Below, in pieces: positions 15,745 to 24,805 of a stretch of 64,000 nucleotides of DNA. The notes beneath the pieces are model-generated. The model did not search any database. It saw only the letters and a program-made list of their open reading frames with translations, and was not told the origin of the DNA. Numbering within the stretch: position 1 is the stretch's first letter; every line of letters starts with the position of its first letter. Both the position numbers and the translations under genes were made by a program. This DNA comes from Terriglobales bacterium (GTDB lineage: Bacteria > Acidobacteriota > Terriglobia > Terriglobales > Acidobacteriaceae): positions 62,001-126,000 of the forward strand of contig DATMPC010000006.1 of the NCBI GenBank assembly GCA_035567895.1. The letters are read 5' to 3'.

Positions 15745-16797
15745 ATGTTCATCGATGAAGCCAAAATTCGGGTAAAAGCCGGAGACGGCGGGAACGGCTG
15801 CATGGCCTTTCGTCGGGAGAAGTTTGTCCCGCGGGGTGGACCTTCAGGCGGCGACGGCGGACACGGTGGCGATGTCGTCATGGAATCGAGTGAGCGCCAT
15901 AACACCCTCGTTCATTTCCGCTTCAATCCCGAGTACAAAGGGGAACGCGGGCGACACGGCGAGGGATCGAATCGCACGGGACAAGAAGGGGACGACGTCA
16001 TCCTGAAAGTTCCCGTGGGGACGATTCTCTATGACTCCGACAGCGGCGAGCGCATTCACGATTTCTCACGTCCCGATGAGCGCTTGGTAATTGCTCGCGG
16101 CGGACGCGGCGGACGCGGCAATCAGCATTTCGCTACTCCCACTCACCAGGCTCCGCGTGAGCACGAACTCGGTCGTCCCGGCGAAGAGCGCAATTACCGG
16201 CTGGAACTGAAGCTGCTCGCCGATGTCGGTCTGGTTGGATATCCCAACGCCGGCAAGTCGACGCTGATCTCACGTATTTCGGCAGCGCGGCCGAAGATCG
16301 CGGATTACCCCTTCACCACCCTCGAGCCGAATCTCGGAGTCGTAACCACCGGGAAACCTCCGGACGACGACAGCTACGTTGTTGCCGACATTCCTGGCCT
16401 GATCGAAGGCGCGAGTTCTGGCCATGGACTGGGAACACAATTCCTGCGTCACATCGAACGCACGCGGCTCCTTTTGCACCTCATCGATGTGTCGGATGCA
16501 AGCGGGCGTCCCGATCCCGTCGAGGATTTCAAAGTCATCATGAACGAACTCGAGAGCTGGGGAGCGGGACTGGAGCAGAAGCCGATGATCGTAGTCGCCA
16601 CCAAGATCGACACCGCCAATCTCGACAAGCTGGCCAAGCTCAAGCGCTTCTGTTCACGCCAAAAGCTGCCATTCATGGCGATCTCAGCCGTTACCGGTGA
16701 AGGTATCGAGAAGCTGAAATACGCGGTCGGTGAGCGCGTTAAGGAGATTCGCGCGACCCCAGATGCGAGCAGCGAGAGCCATTCTCTGCCGGCTTAG
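15745..16797 (+). CDS. obgE: GTPase ObgE/CgtA
   Basis: 350 residues. A ribosome-associated GTPase for 50S maturation and stress response. The glycine-rich OBG fold covers residues 1-160 ([18 protein letters not shown]-like start; [18 protein letters not shown]). The G domain follows: G1 [10 protein letters not shown] (about 168-177), G2 TTLEPNLG, G3 [10 protein letters not shown]4 ATKID, G5 SAVTGEG. The usual variable C-terminal domain is short. Third gene of the conserved rplU-rpmA-obgE order, separated here by a terminator and a repeat. Confidence 0.96.
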   Translation: MFIDEAKIRVKAGDGGNGCMAFRREKFVPRGGPSGGDGGHGGDVVMESSERHNTLVHFRFNPEYKGERGRHGEGSNRTGQEGDDVILKVPVGTILYDSDSGERIHDFSRPDERLVIARGGRGGRGNQHFATPTHQAPREHELGRPGEERNYRLELKLLADVGLVGYPNAGKSTLISRISAARPKIADYPFTTLEPNLGVVTTGKPPDDDSYVVADIPGLIEGASSGHGLGTQFLRHIERTRLLLHLIDVSDASGRPDPVEDFKVIMNELESWGAGLEQKPMIVVATKIDTANLDKLAKLKRFCSRQKLPFMAISAVTGEGIEKLKYAVGERVKEIRATPDASSESHSLPA

Positions 16798-16808
16798 TTA
16801 CGACGGTA

Positions 16809-16830
16809 GAGACGCAGCATGCTGCGTCTC
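16809..16830. repeat. 22-bp perfect palindrome
   Basis: A self-complementary sequence centred on GCAGCATGCTGC with GAGAC/GTCTC ends, 11 bases after the obgE stop. A one-mismatch copy is at 23114-23135, ahead of the thioredoxin-like gene. It could terminate obgE, but has no T run; a dispersed repeat is more likely. Confidence 0.75.
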
Positions 16831-17067
16831 CTCCAAGCCGATTGGGAGACCACGCAGTGTGTTGCTAGTACGGTGCATGGTGCAACACCATCCCACACCT
16901 TCAAGCTAGTACCCGGCGTCTCACTTTGGTAATCTCGTCTTCTGAACAAATTCGGCAAACGTGGACCATGTGAGAGCATCCTATAAGTGATGGCTCTAGC
17001 ACTTGTGAGACGGCTTGAATTCGTGACGAGGGTAGTTCCTGAAAGGACGAAGGGAAGCGCCACTAAT

Positions 17068-17262
17068 ATGAGTTTCAATCTCCGTCGCCCACTCTTGATA
17101 CTCATGTGGACAGGCATCGGACTCGGTGTCGTGGCCGGCGCCCTCTATCTTGGAAACGAACTGCGCAAGCAGCGCCTCGCCAAGCGCATGCCCTACGAGA
17201 GCTTCAGCCACGCTGGCGAAGACCGCACGTTCAACGGGACGGAATACGGCGTGGGGATTTAA
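17068..17262 (+). CDS. Small single-pass membrane protein
   Basis: 64 residues from the ATG at 17068 (MSFNLRRPLLILMW); AAGGGA lies a little upstream. One membrane helix (PLLILMWTGIGLGVVAGALY) is followed by a basic segment ELRKQRLAKRMP. An in-frame upstream ATG at 16987 would add a less convincing N-terminus. Not recognised. The positive charge after the helix suggests the C-terminus is cytoplasmic. A family F repeat begins two bases after the stop. Confidence 0.5.
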   Translation: MSFNLRRPLLILMWTGIGLGVVAGALYLGNELRKQRLAKRMPYESFSHAGEDRTFNGTEYGVGI

Positions 17263-17263
17263 C

Positions 17264-17290
17264 CCTTGTGGCACGCCGACCTCAGCTGTG
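17264..17290. repeat. Short hairpin repeat, family F copy 2
   Basis: Reads CCTTGTGGCACGCCGACCTC then AGCTGTG, a diverged copy of the 11913 and 47019 repeats. It is directly after the small membrane protein gene. Confidence 0.65.
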
Positions 17291-17381
17291 ATTTGACGAC
17301 AATTGCATACGAACCTAGAAAAGATACGCCTCCCCAGGTCAGAACATTTGCCGAACATCCGGTAGTGTCTCAGTTTTGAAT

Positions 17382-17987
17382 TTATTTTTCGGAGAGTTGA
17401 CCCTTGAGCAGGCGCGCGAGGTAATCTGCCATGAGGGAAACATCGATCTGCCCTTCGTCCCATTTCCTGTCTGCCGCCTTTAGCGCAGCATAATAGGGAT
17501 CGCGGTTTTCTCGTATGCGTTCCGGAACGATTTTCTTACCAGGAAGAACTCGCCCCTGTTTGAGACACGTCAAGTAATAGCAGGCCGCTCTGGCTGTCCT
17601 GCCATTCCCTTCTACGAAGGGATGAATCCAGTTGAGTCTCCATAATGCATAAGCCGCCAGGCCGGTCGGATGATCGCCAATGCCTTCAACCGTCCAGTTC
17701 TCATGGATGAAGGAAAAAAACAAATCCATTACGTGTGGTACTTGTTCGTATCGAGGTGGAACGTGGTCGCTGACGTAAATGAGCTCCTCCCGAAAGCGCC
17801 CGCCAAACTGAGCTATGTTCGCTACGGCAGCGTAGTTCAATGCCCAAAGGGTGTATTTGTCGAATGCCTCAATGCCCTTTTCAAGTCCTATCTCAATGCA
17901 ATTTGTGAGTAGGTCGTATTGGCGAAGCAGATTTTGCTCTTGTATTCGATTGTAGAGGTCCGGATTGTCTTTCTCGCGTACGGACAT
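17382..17987 (-). CDS. Fic family protein (probable AMP-transferase)
   Basis: 201 residues. The Fic core motif is intact, HPFVEGNGRTAR (about residues 118-129), with catalytic His and the GNGR anion-binding loop. Such enzymes usually transfer AMP from ATP to a hydroxyl of a target protein. The beta-hairpin flap region is around FREELIYVSDHVPPRYEQVP. I see no clear (S/T)xxxE(G/N) self-inhibitory helix in the N-terminal part, so inhibition would have to come from a partner. A 69-codon gene lies 43 bases upstream on the same strand and could supply it. No Shine-Dalgarno is obvious, and a hairpin ends six bases before the ATG. Confidence 0.88.
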   Translation of the reverse strand: MSVREKDNPDLYNRIQEQNLLRQYDLLTNCIEIGLEKGIEAFDKYTLWALNYAAVANIAQFGGRFREELIYVSDHVPPRYEQVPHVMDLFFSFIHENWTVEGIGDHPTGLAAYALWRLNWIHPFVEGNGRTARAACYYLTCLKQGRVLPGKKIVPERIRENRDPYYAALKAADRKWDEGQIDVSLMADYLARLLKGQLSEK

Positions 17988-17993
17988 GTAGGA

Positions 17994-18023
17994 AATGGCC
18001 CACGGTTGGAAACGCGGGCCATT
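17994..18023 (-). promoter_or_regulatory. Hairpin in the leader of the Fic gene
   Basis: AATGGCCCACG (17994-18004) and CGCGGGCCATT (18013-18023) pair with one mismatch around an eight-base loop. It sits between the small upstream gene and the Fic start, ending six bases before the ATG at 17987. There is no T run, so it is more likely to limit translation of the Fic gene than to end transcription. Inference only. Confidence 0.5.
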
Positions 18024-18030
18024 AAGCTGT

Positions 18031-18240
18031 CTATTTGGTTAGCAGGATGTGTTGCGATGCCTTGCGGACGCTGTCTTTTGTAATGCTCTTCGCATTGGCA
18101 GGGGCATTGCCGTAGGCGAAGCTGATCCTTTGTTCGCGCAATTCCTCTTCAGTTACCGGTGTCTTGCGCGACGCCTCCAGCAGCCCCTGCAATTCCTTGT
18201 CAACCTTGAGGCCTCCGATGAATGGTTTTCTGTCTGCCAT
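18031..18240 (-). CDS. Small protein upstream of Fic, candidate antitoxin
   Basis: 69 residues, ATG at 18240 with GGGGCAAG upstream. The N-terminus is MADRKPFIGGLKVDKELQG, then the helix-rich EEELREQRISFAYGNA. The ISFAYGN stretch is loosely like the (S/T)xxxE(G/N) inhibitory motif of Fic antitoxins, but has Tyr where the Glu should be and different spacing, so the match is weak. Its place as first gene of a two-gene unit with Fic is the main argument. Could also be an unrelated small conserved protein. Confidence 0.55.
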   Translation of the reverse strand: MADRKPFIGGLKVDKELQGLLEASRKTPVTEEELREQRISFAYGNAPANAKSITKDSVRKASQHILLTK

Positions 18241-18505
18241 GGTCTTGCCCCTTTCTCCCTTTGTTCGATGCCGAATTCCCCGTATGGCGTAACGAATGAT
18301 ACTGTTTAGCCCAATATTGTCAACGTCTTATCAAGGGTGTCTGTGGATTAACTCGGTTCAACTCTGCGAGTCACCATTTAAATTTTACGCTTAAACCGCT
18401 ACAAACGGACGGTTTGTTACGCGGCGTTTGCTAGCTTTGCGGGTGCGCAATTTCGTCCGTTGGGCAAACTGCGAGGATGTAATAAATGAAACGCAGAGCC
18501 GCGGC

Positions 18506-21361
18506 TCAAGTAGTGCTGCTCCCCGTGCTCGGATCAGCCACGGTACTCATCCCTCGACTGACCACCTTCGGCTTCTCCCAACCTGCCAGCAACTGCCGCA
18601 AGACGAATTGCAAAATCCCGCCATGCTGGTAATACAAGATCTCCTGTGGCGTATCGATGCGCACCGTAGCTTCGAATTCTTTTACCGTGCCATCCCCTCG
18701 CTGCGCGTGGACGCTCACATGACGCCCCGACGCGAACTTCGAATCAAGTAGTTCGCGCAATCCGGTAATCGCGTACATCTCTTCGCCGTTGAGACCCAGC
18801 GCCTCCGGATCCTCTTCGGAAAGGAATTGCAGGGGAAGTATTCCCATTCCAACCAGGTTAGAGCGGTGGATGCGCTCATAGCTCTGTGCAATTACGGCAT
18901 GAACTCCGAGCAGTTTTGGCCCCTTCGCGGCCCAGTCGCGTGAGGATCCCGATCCGTACTCTTTTCCGGCGAGGATGATCAGCGGCGCACCGGCGGACTG
19001 GTACTTCATCGAAGCGTCGAAGATCGAAATCACTTCATTCGTCGGAAGATAGCGGGTCACGCCTCCTTCAGTGCCGGGAGCGAGCTTGTTACGCAGGCGA
19101 ACGTTAGCGAAGGTGCCGCGCACCATCACCTCGTGATTCCCGCGACGGGAACCATACGAGTTGAAGTCGTGCGGCTTTACGCCATGCTCGATCAGATACT
19201 TTCCGGCAGGGCCGTTTTGCTTAATCGATCCGGCCGGAGAGATGTGGTCTGTGGTGACACTGTCGCCCAGCCACGCGAGCACTCGGGCTCCAACGATGTC
19301 TTTGACGGGAGCGGGCTTTACCGGCATGTCGTCGAAGTATGGAGCCTTCTTAATGTAGGTCGAATCCTTCTCCCAGGCATACGTGTCCCCTTTGGGGACT
19401 CTCAGTCTCTTCCAGTGCTCATCGCCTTCGCTGATGTTCGCGTAGTTGCTGCGAAACATTTCCGAGTCGATGCACTTGCGCACGACCTCATCGACTTCCT
19501 TATGACTCGGCCAGATATCGCGTAGATAGACTTCCTTGCCCTGGCGGTCTTTCCCCAGCGGCTCGGTGAGCAGATCGTGATCGATGCGTCCTGCCAGCGC
19601 ATAGGCCACCACTAGCGGCGGCGACATCAGGTAGTTGGCGCGAACCTCGGAGTTGATGCGTCCTTCAAAGTTGCGATTGCCAGACAGCACGGAGGCGACC
19701 ACCAACTGATGATCCTCGATGGCCTTGGAGACGTCGGCGGGCAGCGGGCCCGAGTTGCCGATGCAGGTTGTGCATCCGTAGCCGGCGATGCTGAAGCGGA
19801 GACGGTCGAGGAACTCCATCAATCCGGCCTTCTTGTAGTACTCCGTCACCACGCGCGATCCGGGAGCAACCGAGGTCTTTACCCACGGTGGTGTCGAGAG
19901 TCCGCGCTCGACCGCTTTCTTGGCCAACAGTCCGGCAGCCATCATCACGTATGGATTTGACGTATTTGTGCAGCTCGTGATGGCAGCGATTACGACTGAG
20001 CCGTGGTCGAGATATTGGCTCACGTCCATGTGATGCTTATCCCCCACAGCTTCAGCAACGTCTTCCTTGTGGCCATTCGCGCTGTTGCCATTGCCAACGG
20101 GATTTCCGCCCTCACCTTCCCAGCGCATCACCTGACGCGCTGCGGACTTCGTTGCCGCCGGTCCGAGCAGTGACGGCAACTCGTGTTTGAAGTTCTCCGC
20201 CGTTTGCGACAGGCGAACGCGATCCTGCGGGCGGCGTGGTCCGGCGACGCTCGGCTCCACGGTTGAGAGATCAAGTTCCACCACTTCCGAATAGGTTGCG
20301 TGCGGCGAGTCTTTGGTATGGAACAGGCCCTGTTCTTTGCAGTAGGCATCAACCAGAGCTATTTGCTCGTCACTACGCCCGGTCATGCGCAGGTAGCGCA
20401 GCGTCTCCATATCGACTGGAAAGATGCCGCAGGTTGCGCCGTACTCGGGCGCCATGTTGGCGATCGTCGCGCGATCGGCTAAAGGCAGTTCGGAGAGGCC
20501 TTCGCCGAAGAACTCGACGAACTTGCCCACAACACCGGTCTTGCGAAGCATCTGCGTGACGGTCAGCACGAGATCAGTAGCCGTCGAGCCTTCCTTGAGC
20601 TTGCCTGTGAGCCTGAAGCCGACGACTTGAGGAAGCAGCATTGATACAGGCTGTCCTAACATCGCGGCCTCGGCTTCGATTCCACCCACACCCCAGCCGA
20701 GTACGCCCAAGCCGTTCACCATGGTGGTGTGGGAATCGGTGCCGACCAGCGTGTCGGGATACGCTTGCAGCGCCCCGTCGACTACTTGCGGAAAGACAAC
20801 GCGAGCGAGGTACTCCAAATTGATCTGGTGCACGATGCCCATGTCCGGCGGCACGACCGAGAAGTTGTTGAATGCCGATTGACCCCAGCGGAGAAACGCA
20901 TACCGCTCGCGATTGCGCTGGAATTCGAGCAGCGCATTCGTATGAAACGCGTTTGGTGTTCCGAATTCGTCGACTTGCACGGAATGGTCGATCACCAGTT
21001 CGGCAGGTTGAAGCGGATTGATCGCATTCGGATCGCCTCCCAGCTTCTTCATCGCATCGCGCATCGCTGCCAGGTCAACGACCGCAGGTACGCCAGTAAA
21101 GTCCTGCATCAGCACCCGCGCGGGTGTAAATGCGATCTCGCGCGAAGGCGCAGCCGACGCCTGCCACTGCGCCAGGAAACGAATATCGTCCTGCGTGACG
21201 GATTTTCCGTTCTCGGTCCGCAGCAGATTCTCCAGCAAGACGCGCATGCAATAGGGAAGGTGCTGCGTCGAGCCGCCCTGCTTGTCGAGCACGTTAATGC
21301 GGTAAATCTCGAATTGCCGACTGCCGACGCGCAGAGCGCTGCGCGCTCCAAATGAATTCAT
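18506..21361 (-). CDS. acnA: Aconitate hydratase
   Basis: 951 residues, a full-length AcnA/IRP-type aconitase that interconverts citrate and isocitrate in the TCA cycle. The three [4Fe-4S] cysteines are visible: one in [13 protein letters not shown] and two in [12 protein letters not shown]. Other landmarks are [24 protein letters not shown]-like [13 protein letters not shown], the swivel-domain [15 protein letters not shown], and [16 protein letters not shown]. Residues around 400-430 ([20 protein letters not shown]) are a loosely conserved insert. Transcribed alone, with a large palindromic repeat upstream of its start. Confidence 0.97.
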   Translation of the reverse strand: MNSFGARSALRVGSRQFEIYRINVLDKQGGSTQHLPYCMRVLLENLLRTENGKSVTQDDIRFLAQWQASAAPSREIAFTPARVLMQDFTGVPAVVDLAAMRDAMKKLGGDPNAINPLQPAELVIDHSVQVDEFGTPNAFHTNALLEFQRNRERYAFLRWGQSAFNNFSVVPPDMGIVHQINLEYLARVVFPQVVDGALQAYPDTLVGTDSHTTMVNGLGVLGWGVGGIEAEAAMLGQPVSMLLPQVVGFRLTGKLKEGSTATDLVLTVTQMLRKTGVVGKFVEFFGEGLSELPLADRATIANMAPEYGATCGIFPVDMETLRYLRMTGRSDEQIALVDAYCKEQGLFHTKDSPHATYSEVVELDLSTVEPSVAGPRRPQDRVRLSQTAENFKHELPSLLGPAATKSAARQVMRWEGEGGNPVGNGNSANGHKEDVAEAVGDKHHMDVSQYLDHGSVVIAAITSCTNTSNPYVMMAAGLLAKKAVERGLSTPPWVKTSVAPGSRVVTEYYKKAGLMEFLDRLRFSIAGYGCTTCIGNSGPLPADVSKAIEDHQLVVASVLSGNRNFEGRINSEVRANYLMSPPLVVAYALAGRIDHDLLTEPLGKDRQGKEVYLRDIWPSHKEVDEVVRKCIDSEMFRSNYANISEGDEHWKRLRVPKGDTYAWEKDSTYIKKAPYFDDMPVKPAPVKDIVGARVLAWLGDSVTTDHISPAGSIKQNGPAGKYLIEHGVKPHDFNSYGSRRGNHEVMVRGTFANVRLRNKLAPGTEGGVTRYLPTNEVISIFDASMKYQSAGAPLIILAGKEYGSGSSRDWAAKGPKLLGVHAVIAQSYERIHRSNLVGMGILPLQFLSEEDPEALGLNGEEMYAITGLRELLDSKFASGRHVSVHAQRGDGTVKEFEATVRIDTPQEILYYQHGGILQFVLRQLLAGWEKPKVVSRGMSTVADPSTGSSTT

Positions 21362-21396
21362 AAGTCACCTGACAATTAGATGTTCCTAAACCTCAT

Positions 21397-21704
21397 TTTT
21401 CACCACGGAGACACGGAGTCACAGAGGAAGGCCGGGGTGAAACCACAAAGGGCACGAAGGATCTCCCGCGATGCGTCAGTCTTGAATGCTATATCCTGGC
21501 TCTTCGGCCAAGAATTCTGGTGAAAGAGCCAGCAAGTGGCATAGAAGCCTGAGACATTCCGGGAGATCCTTCGTCCGCCGCGGCGGGACTCAGGATGACA
21601 GGAATAAAGAGTTGCAGTTTCCATTCCGAATACTTCGTGATCCTTCGTGTCCTTCGTGGTTTCACCCGGCTGTTCTCCGTGACTCCGTGTCTCCGTGGTG
21701 AAAA
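21397..21704. repeat. Long palindromic repeat, family B copy 1
   Basis: Arms of about 63 bases: 21397-21460 (TTTTCACCACGGAGACACGG...) and 21642-21704. They are near-perfect reverse complements, including an inner AACCACAAAGGGCACGAAGG. The interior holds a second palindrome of family C type. It occupies the whole 347-base gap between aconitase and the Nramp gene and has no credible reading frame. Other copies with shorter arms: 45311-45455, 58131-58248, 62655-62686 (half) and 63605-63764. Confidence 0.85.
21459..21604. repeat. Family C-like palindrome nested in a family B repeat
   Basis: Inner arms GGATCTCCCGCGATG (from 21459) and CGGGAGATCC (near 21562-21571) pair, as do CTGGCTCTT and AAGAGCCAG-type segments. 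The right end reads CTCAGGATGACAG, the same terminus as 15737. The left CTGTCAT terminus is missing, so this copy is truncated or rearranged inside its host repeat. Confidence 0.65.
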
Positions 21705-21708
21705 GGCA

Positions 21709-23052
21709 TCAAAACTTCCCGCCAAAAATCTGATACAGCAGCAACATGTTCAGGCTGATGATCACCGTCACCGAGGCGTAAGCGAGCACGTTTGTAGTCC
21801 GCCCATTTGCCAGTTCTCCCATGACCTTTGTGCGGCGCGTGAGCATGATCAGCGGCACAAGTGCGAACGGCAGCGCAAAACTCAATCCAACCTGTGAGAG
21901 GACCAGGATTTTCAGCGGATCCAGTTTCATGGCAATCACGACCAACGCCGGAATCATCGTAATAAACCGGCGCAGGAAGACGCTGAAACGAATGTTCAGG
22001 AAGCCTTCGATGATTACCTGACCTGCCATCGTTCCTACCGTTGAGGACGAAAGACCTGACAACAATAAAGCCAGTGCAAAGGCCATCGCCGAAACTCCAC
22101 CGAGTAGTGGCGCGAGGGTCTGGTGGGCTTCTTCGATGGAGGCGACACGCTGGCCATGGGTGAAGAACACCGCAGCGGCCATTACGATCATGGCCGTATT
22201 AATCAGCCAGGCGCCGTTCATAGCGGCGAACACGTCGATGATCTCGAACTGCAGGTGTTTCAGGCGCTGCAGCCGTTGACTCGTCGGGCATCCTTCGAGC
22301 GCCTTGCGTGCGCGACCCTGCACCAACGCAGAGTGCAGATAGACCACATGCGGCATCACCGTCGCGCCGAGCATGCCGACTGCGATGTAAATGCTTTCTG
22401 ACCCAATCTCCGGCACAAGAATGTGATAGCCGACCTGTGCCCAGTTTGGTTTTGCCAGGAAGATCTCAATGGCATAGCAGGCAGCGATACCAAACACGAA
22501 TATCATGATGCCGACTTCGAGCTTCCTAAATCCGTATAGTTCCAGCGCGAGAATCAGGAAGACGAGAACTGCAGTGGCAAGCGCCGCCAGCATGAGCACG
22601 GTAGACTTTTCCAAGCCATGCGCCAGCATCGTAGGTCCGACGAGCAAATAAAAGCCGAGAGCAGCTCCGAGAAATTCAGCCAAGTCAGTAGCTAACGCCG
22701 CCAACTCGGCTGCGACCCACAGAAACAGAGTCATCCCGCGAGAGAAGTTGGCACGGCAGTTCTGAGGCAGGGTAAGCCCTGTGGCAATTCCAAGCTTTGC
22801 CGAGAGGTATTGAATGAGTATTGCCATGGCATTCGACCACAGCAGCACCCAGAGCAGGGAATAGCCGAATCGTGTCCCGCCCTCGATGTTGGTAGCGAAG
22901 TTGCCGGGATCGATATACGCGACGCTGGCGACGAATGCCGGTCCGAAGTAGTACCAGAGCTCTCCGCTGCGGAAGGCAGGCAAAGCCTTGAATTTAAGGC
23001 TCCAGACGTTGTTCGCCGGTGTAGACGTGCTGCTGCTCATTTCGCTGGCCAC
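21709..23052 (-). CDS. Nramp family divalent metal transporter
   Basis: 447 residues with about eleven hydrophobic segments. The two metal-binding motifs are intact: DPGNF in TM1 (AYIDPGNFATNIEGG) and MPH in TM6 (GATVMPHVVYLHSAL). Proton-coupled Mn2+/Fe2+ uptake is the usual role (MntH type). It starts at 23052, just upstream of the divergent thioredoxin-like gene. No MntR or Fur-type operator is recognised in the short leader. Specificity for manganese is inferred from family membership only. Confidence 0.92.
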   Translation of the reverse strand: MASEMSSSTSTPANNVWSLKFKALPAFRSGELWYYFGPAFVASVAYIDPGNFATNIEGGTRFGYSLLWVLLWSNAMAILIQYLSAKLGIATGLTLPQNCRANFSRGMTLFLWVAAELAALATDLAEFLGAALGFYLLVGPTMLAHGLEKSTVLMLAALATAVLVFLILALELYGFRKLEVGIMIFVFGIAACYAIEIFLAKPNWAQVGYHILVPEIGSESIYIAVGMLGATVMPHVVYLHSALVQGRARKALEGCPTSQRLQRLKHLQFEIIDVFAAMNGAWLINTAMIVMAAAVFFTHGQRVASIEEAHQTLAPLLGGVSAMAFALALLLSGLSSSTVGTMAGQVIIEGFLNIRFSVFLRRFITMIPALVVIAMKLDPLKILVLSQVGLSFALPFALVPLIMLTRRTKVMGELANGRTTNVLAYASVTVIISLNMLLLYQIFGGKF

Positions 23053-23113
23053 AACAGAGGAAAATCGCTGTTGATGTGGAACAAGTTAGTATAACGGGAT
23101 GACCGCCTTGGAG

Positions 23114-23135
23114 GAGACGCAGCATGCTACGTCTC
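23114..23135. repeat. 22-bp near-palindrome
   Basis: Same sequence as 16809-16830 with one mismatch (centre GCAGCATGCTAC). It lies between the divergent Nramp and thioredoxin-like genes, so it could overlap their promoters. Confidence 0.65.
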
Positions 23136-23178
23136 TACCTTGTTGCTTATTGCCCACTAAGCGCGTCATAGTGTTGGT

Positions 23179-23676
23179 ATGCGTACCACTCGTATCGCCG
23201 TTGTTTTGGTCCTAATGCTCGGCGGTCTTGCTGCCGCACTGCATGCTCAATCCTTTACCAAGGACCAGGTGTCCTCAAAGCTCCGCGAGCTTTATCCGGA
23301 CAACGCGGATGCGAAGAAGGAGATCGCCGAGGCACTGGCTGCAGCGGGCAAGGACCATAAACACGTCCTCCTGGTCTTTGGCGCGAATTGGTGCTTTGAC
23401 TGCTTTGCCCTCGACTACCGTTTTCATCAGGCAGCGATTCAACCCGTCATCGACAAGAACTATCACGTCGTGCACGTGGACATCGGTCGCAACGACAAAA
23501 ACCAGGACTTGGTGAAGAAGTACAACATTCCGATCGAGAAGGGCGTACCATCGCTCGCTGTTCTGGACAGCAAGGGACACGCTTTATACACGACCGGAGA
23601 GTTCGAGTCGGCCAGGAGCACCGATCCGCAGGTGATTGTGAAGTTTCTGGATACCTGGAAGCCGAAACAGACTTGA
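23179..23676 (+). CDS. Exported thioredoxin-like protein
   Basis: 165 residues. The signal peptide is MRTTRIAVVLVLMLGGLAAA ending LHAQ. The thioredoxin fold carries a redox motif WCFDC in VFGANWCFDCFALDYRF (about residues 70-86), and the cis-Pro is in KGVPSLAVLD. The motif is of the WCxxC class with acidic Asp. It is likely to act on envelope disulfides. No ccd or dsb genes are adjacent; it stands alone. Confidence 0.85.
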   Translation: MRTTRIAVVLVLMLGGLAAALHAQSFTKDQVSSKLRELYPDNADAKKEIAEALAAAGKDHKHVLLVFGANWCFDCFALDYRFHQAAIQPVIDKNYHVVHVDIGRNDKNQDLVKKYNIPIEKGVPSLAVLDSKGHALYTTGEFESARSTDPQVIVKFLDTWKPKQT

Positions 23677-24067
23677 GGCGGAGGTTCCAGAGCCATAGCC
23701 AGCCTCTTGACTGCTAGAGTAGCTTCGCCGAAACCCTTCCCAAATTGGAACGGATAGTTCTCTGATAATTCCCTGATAATTTTTCGAATCCCAAAGGAAT
23801 TGGCGTTAACTGTCTTGTCCTGAGTGGAATGGCCGGAAAATGAGTCAGATCCCTGTTAGATCCCTGCCGGGGAACGGGAATTCTTCAGGTTTTGGGCAGA
23901 ATTCGAACGATTTTTCGGTTGTATTTGCACTCTTGCCTCTTATTTTCGGTGTTCCTGTCTTCTTTTCCGAGTCTTCTGAAGGTCAATCTAAAGGGCTCTG
24001 TAACAATACAAAGAAGCTGATTCAGGATTCTGACTATCCATCGTTAGGTAATCAGACAAGGAATTTC
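23677..24067. other. 391-base intergenic stretch
   Basis: No convincing gene. The LysE frame stays open upstream to 23840, but this stretch has a codon pattern unlike its neighbours and a non-conserved Ser/Phe-rich translation. It is AT-rich around 23760-23790, with two GATAATT copies (near 23764 and 23774), which could be promoter elements for the LysE gene. Nothing else is seen. Confidence 0.4.
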
Positions 24068-24697
24068 ATGGACTCTCGCTTCGTCGCCTTCCTTGGCATT
24101 GCTGCGCTGCTGACCATCATCCCTGGAGCCGATACCGGTCTCGTCACAAAAAACGCAATTACTCGGGGACGCACGGCCGCATTCTTCACAACCTTTGGCA
24201 TTTGTCTTGGCTGCCTATGCCACGCTACCGCCTCGGCGTTGGGACTTTCGGTTGTTCTGCGTGAATCGGCTCGCCTCTATGAGTGGGTGAAGCTGGCTGG
24301 CGCGGGATACCTTATGTACATCGGTGCTCGAGCGTTGTGGGCGGCACGTAAGCCGTTCGCTGAACAGAGCGTTGCATTCAAAGCCGAGCAAAGACGTGGC
24401 GTCTGGTTCAGCTTCATTGAAGGACTGTTCACGAACCTCCTGAATCCGAAAGTAGCGATCTTCTACCTCACCTTTTTGCCGCAGTTCATCGCGCCCGGCG
24501 AGAACGTTCTTCGCAAGTCTCTGTTCCTCGCAACCATTCACGTCCTGATGGGATTGATGTGGCTGTGCAGCTACGCGATGCTGCTGGATCGAATGAGCGC
24601 GATTCTCACGCGGCCATCGGTCAGGCGTAAATTGGAGGCATTTACTGGCGCAGTTCTGGTTGCCTTTGGCCTGCGGCTGGCGATGGAACGCAGGTGA
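24068..24697 (+). CDS. LysE/RhtB family exporter
   Basis: 209 residues from the ATG at 24068, which has AAGGA at 24058-24062. Six hydrophobic segments. The LysE-family landmarks are IPGADTGLVTKNAITRG (about residues 18-34), GICLGCLCHATASALGLS, and the second-half motif EGLFTNLLNPKVAIFYLTFL followed by PQF. Members export amino acids or homoserine lactones; the substrate is not evident. It precedes the flavoprotein gene by 108 bases on the same strand. Confidence 0.88.
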   Translation: MDSRFVAFLGIAALLTIIPGADTGLVTKNAITRGRTAAFFTTFGICLGCLCHATASALGLSVVLRESARLYEWVKLAGAGYLMYIGARALWAARKPFAEQSVAFKAEQRRGVWFSFIEGLFTNLLNPKVAIFYLTFLPQFIAPGENVLRKSLFLATIHVLMGLMWLCSYAMLLDRMSAILTRPSVRRKLEAFTGAVLVAFGLRLAMERR

Positions 24698-24805
24698 TAT
24701 CCGGTATCCTGCTGGAAAATGCACTCAACATCGGTGAGAATACCTGTCAAAGCAAGACTCTTTCGAGCAGATCGACAGGTAGGCTGAACCGAGGAAAACC
24801 CACGA

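Noticed and set aside
23840-24067. Longer N-terminus for the LysE-type exporter
   Set aside because: The extra 76 residues are not conserved in kind, and a good AAGGA site precedes the ATG at 24068.
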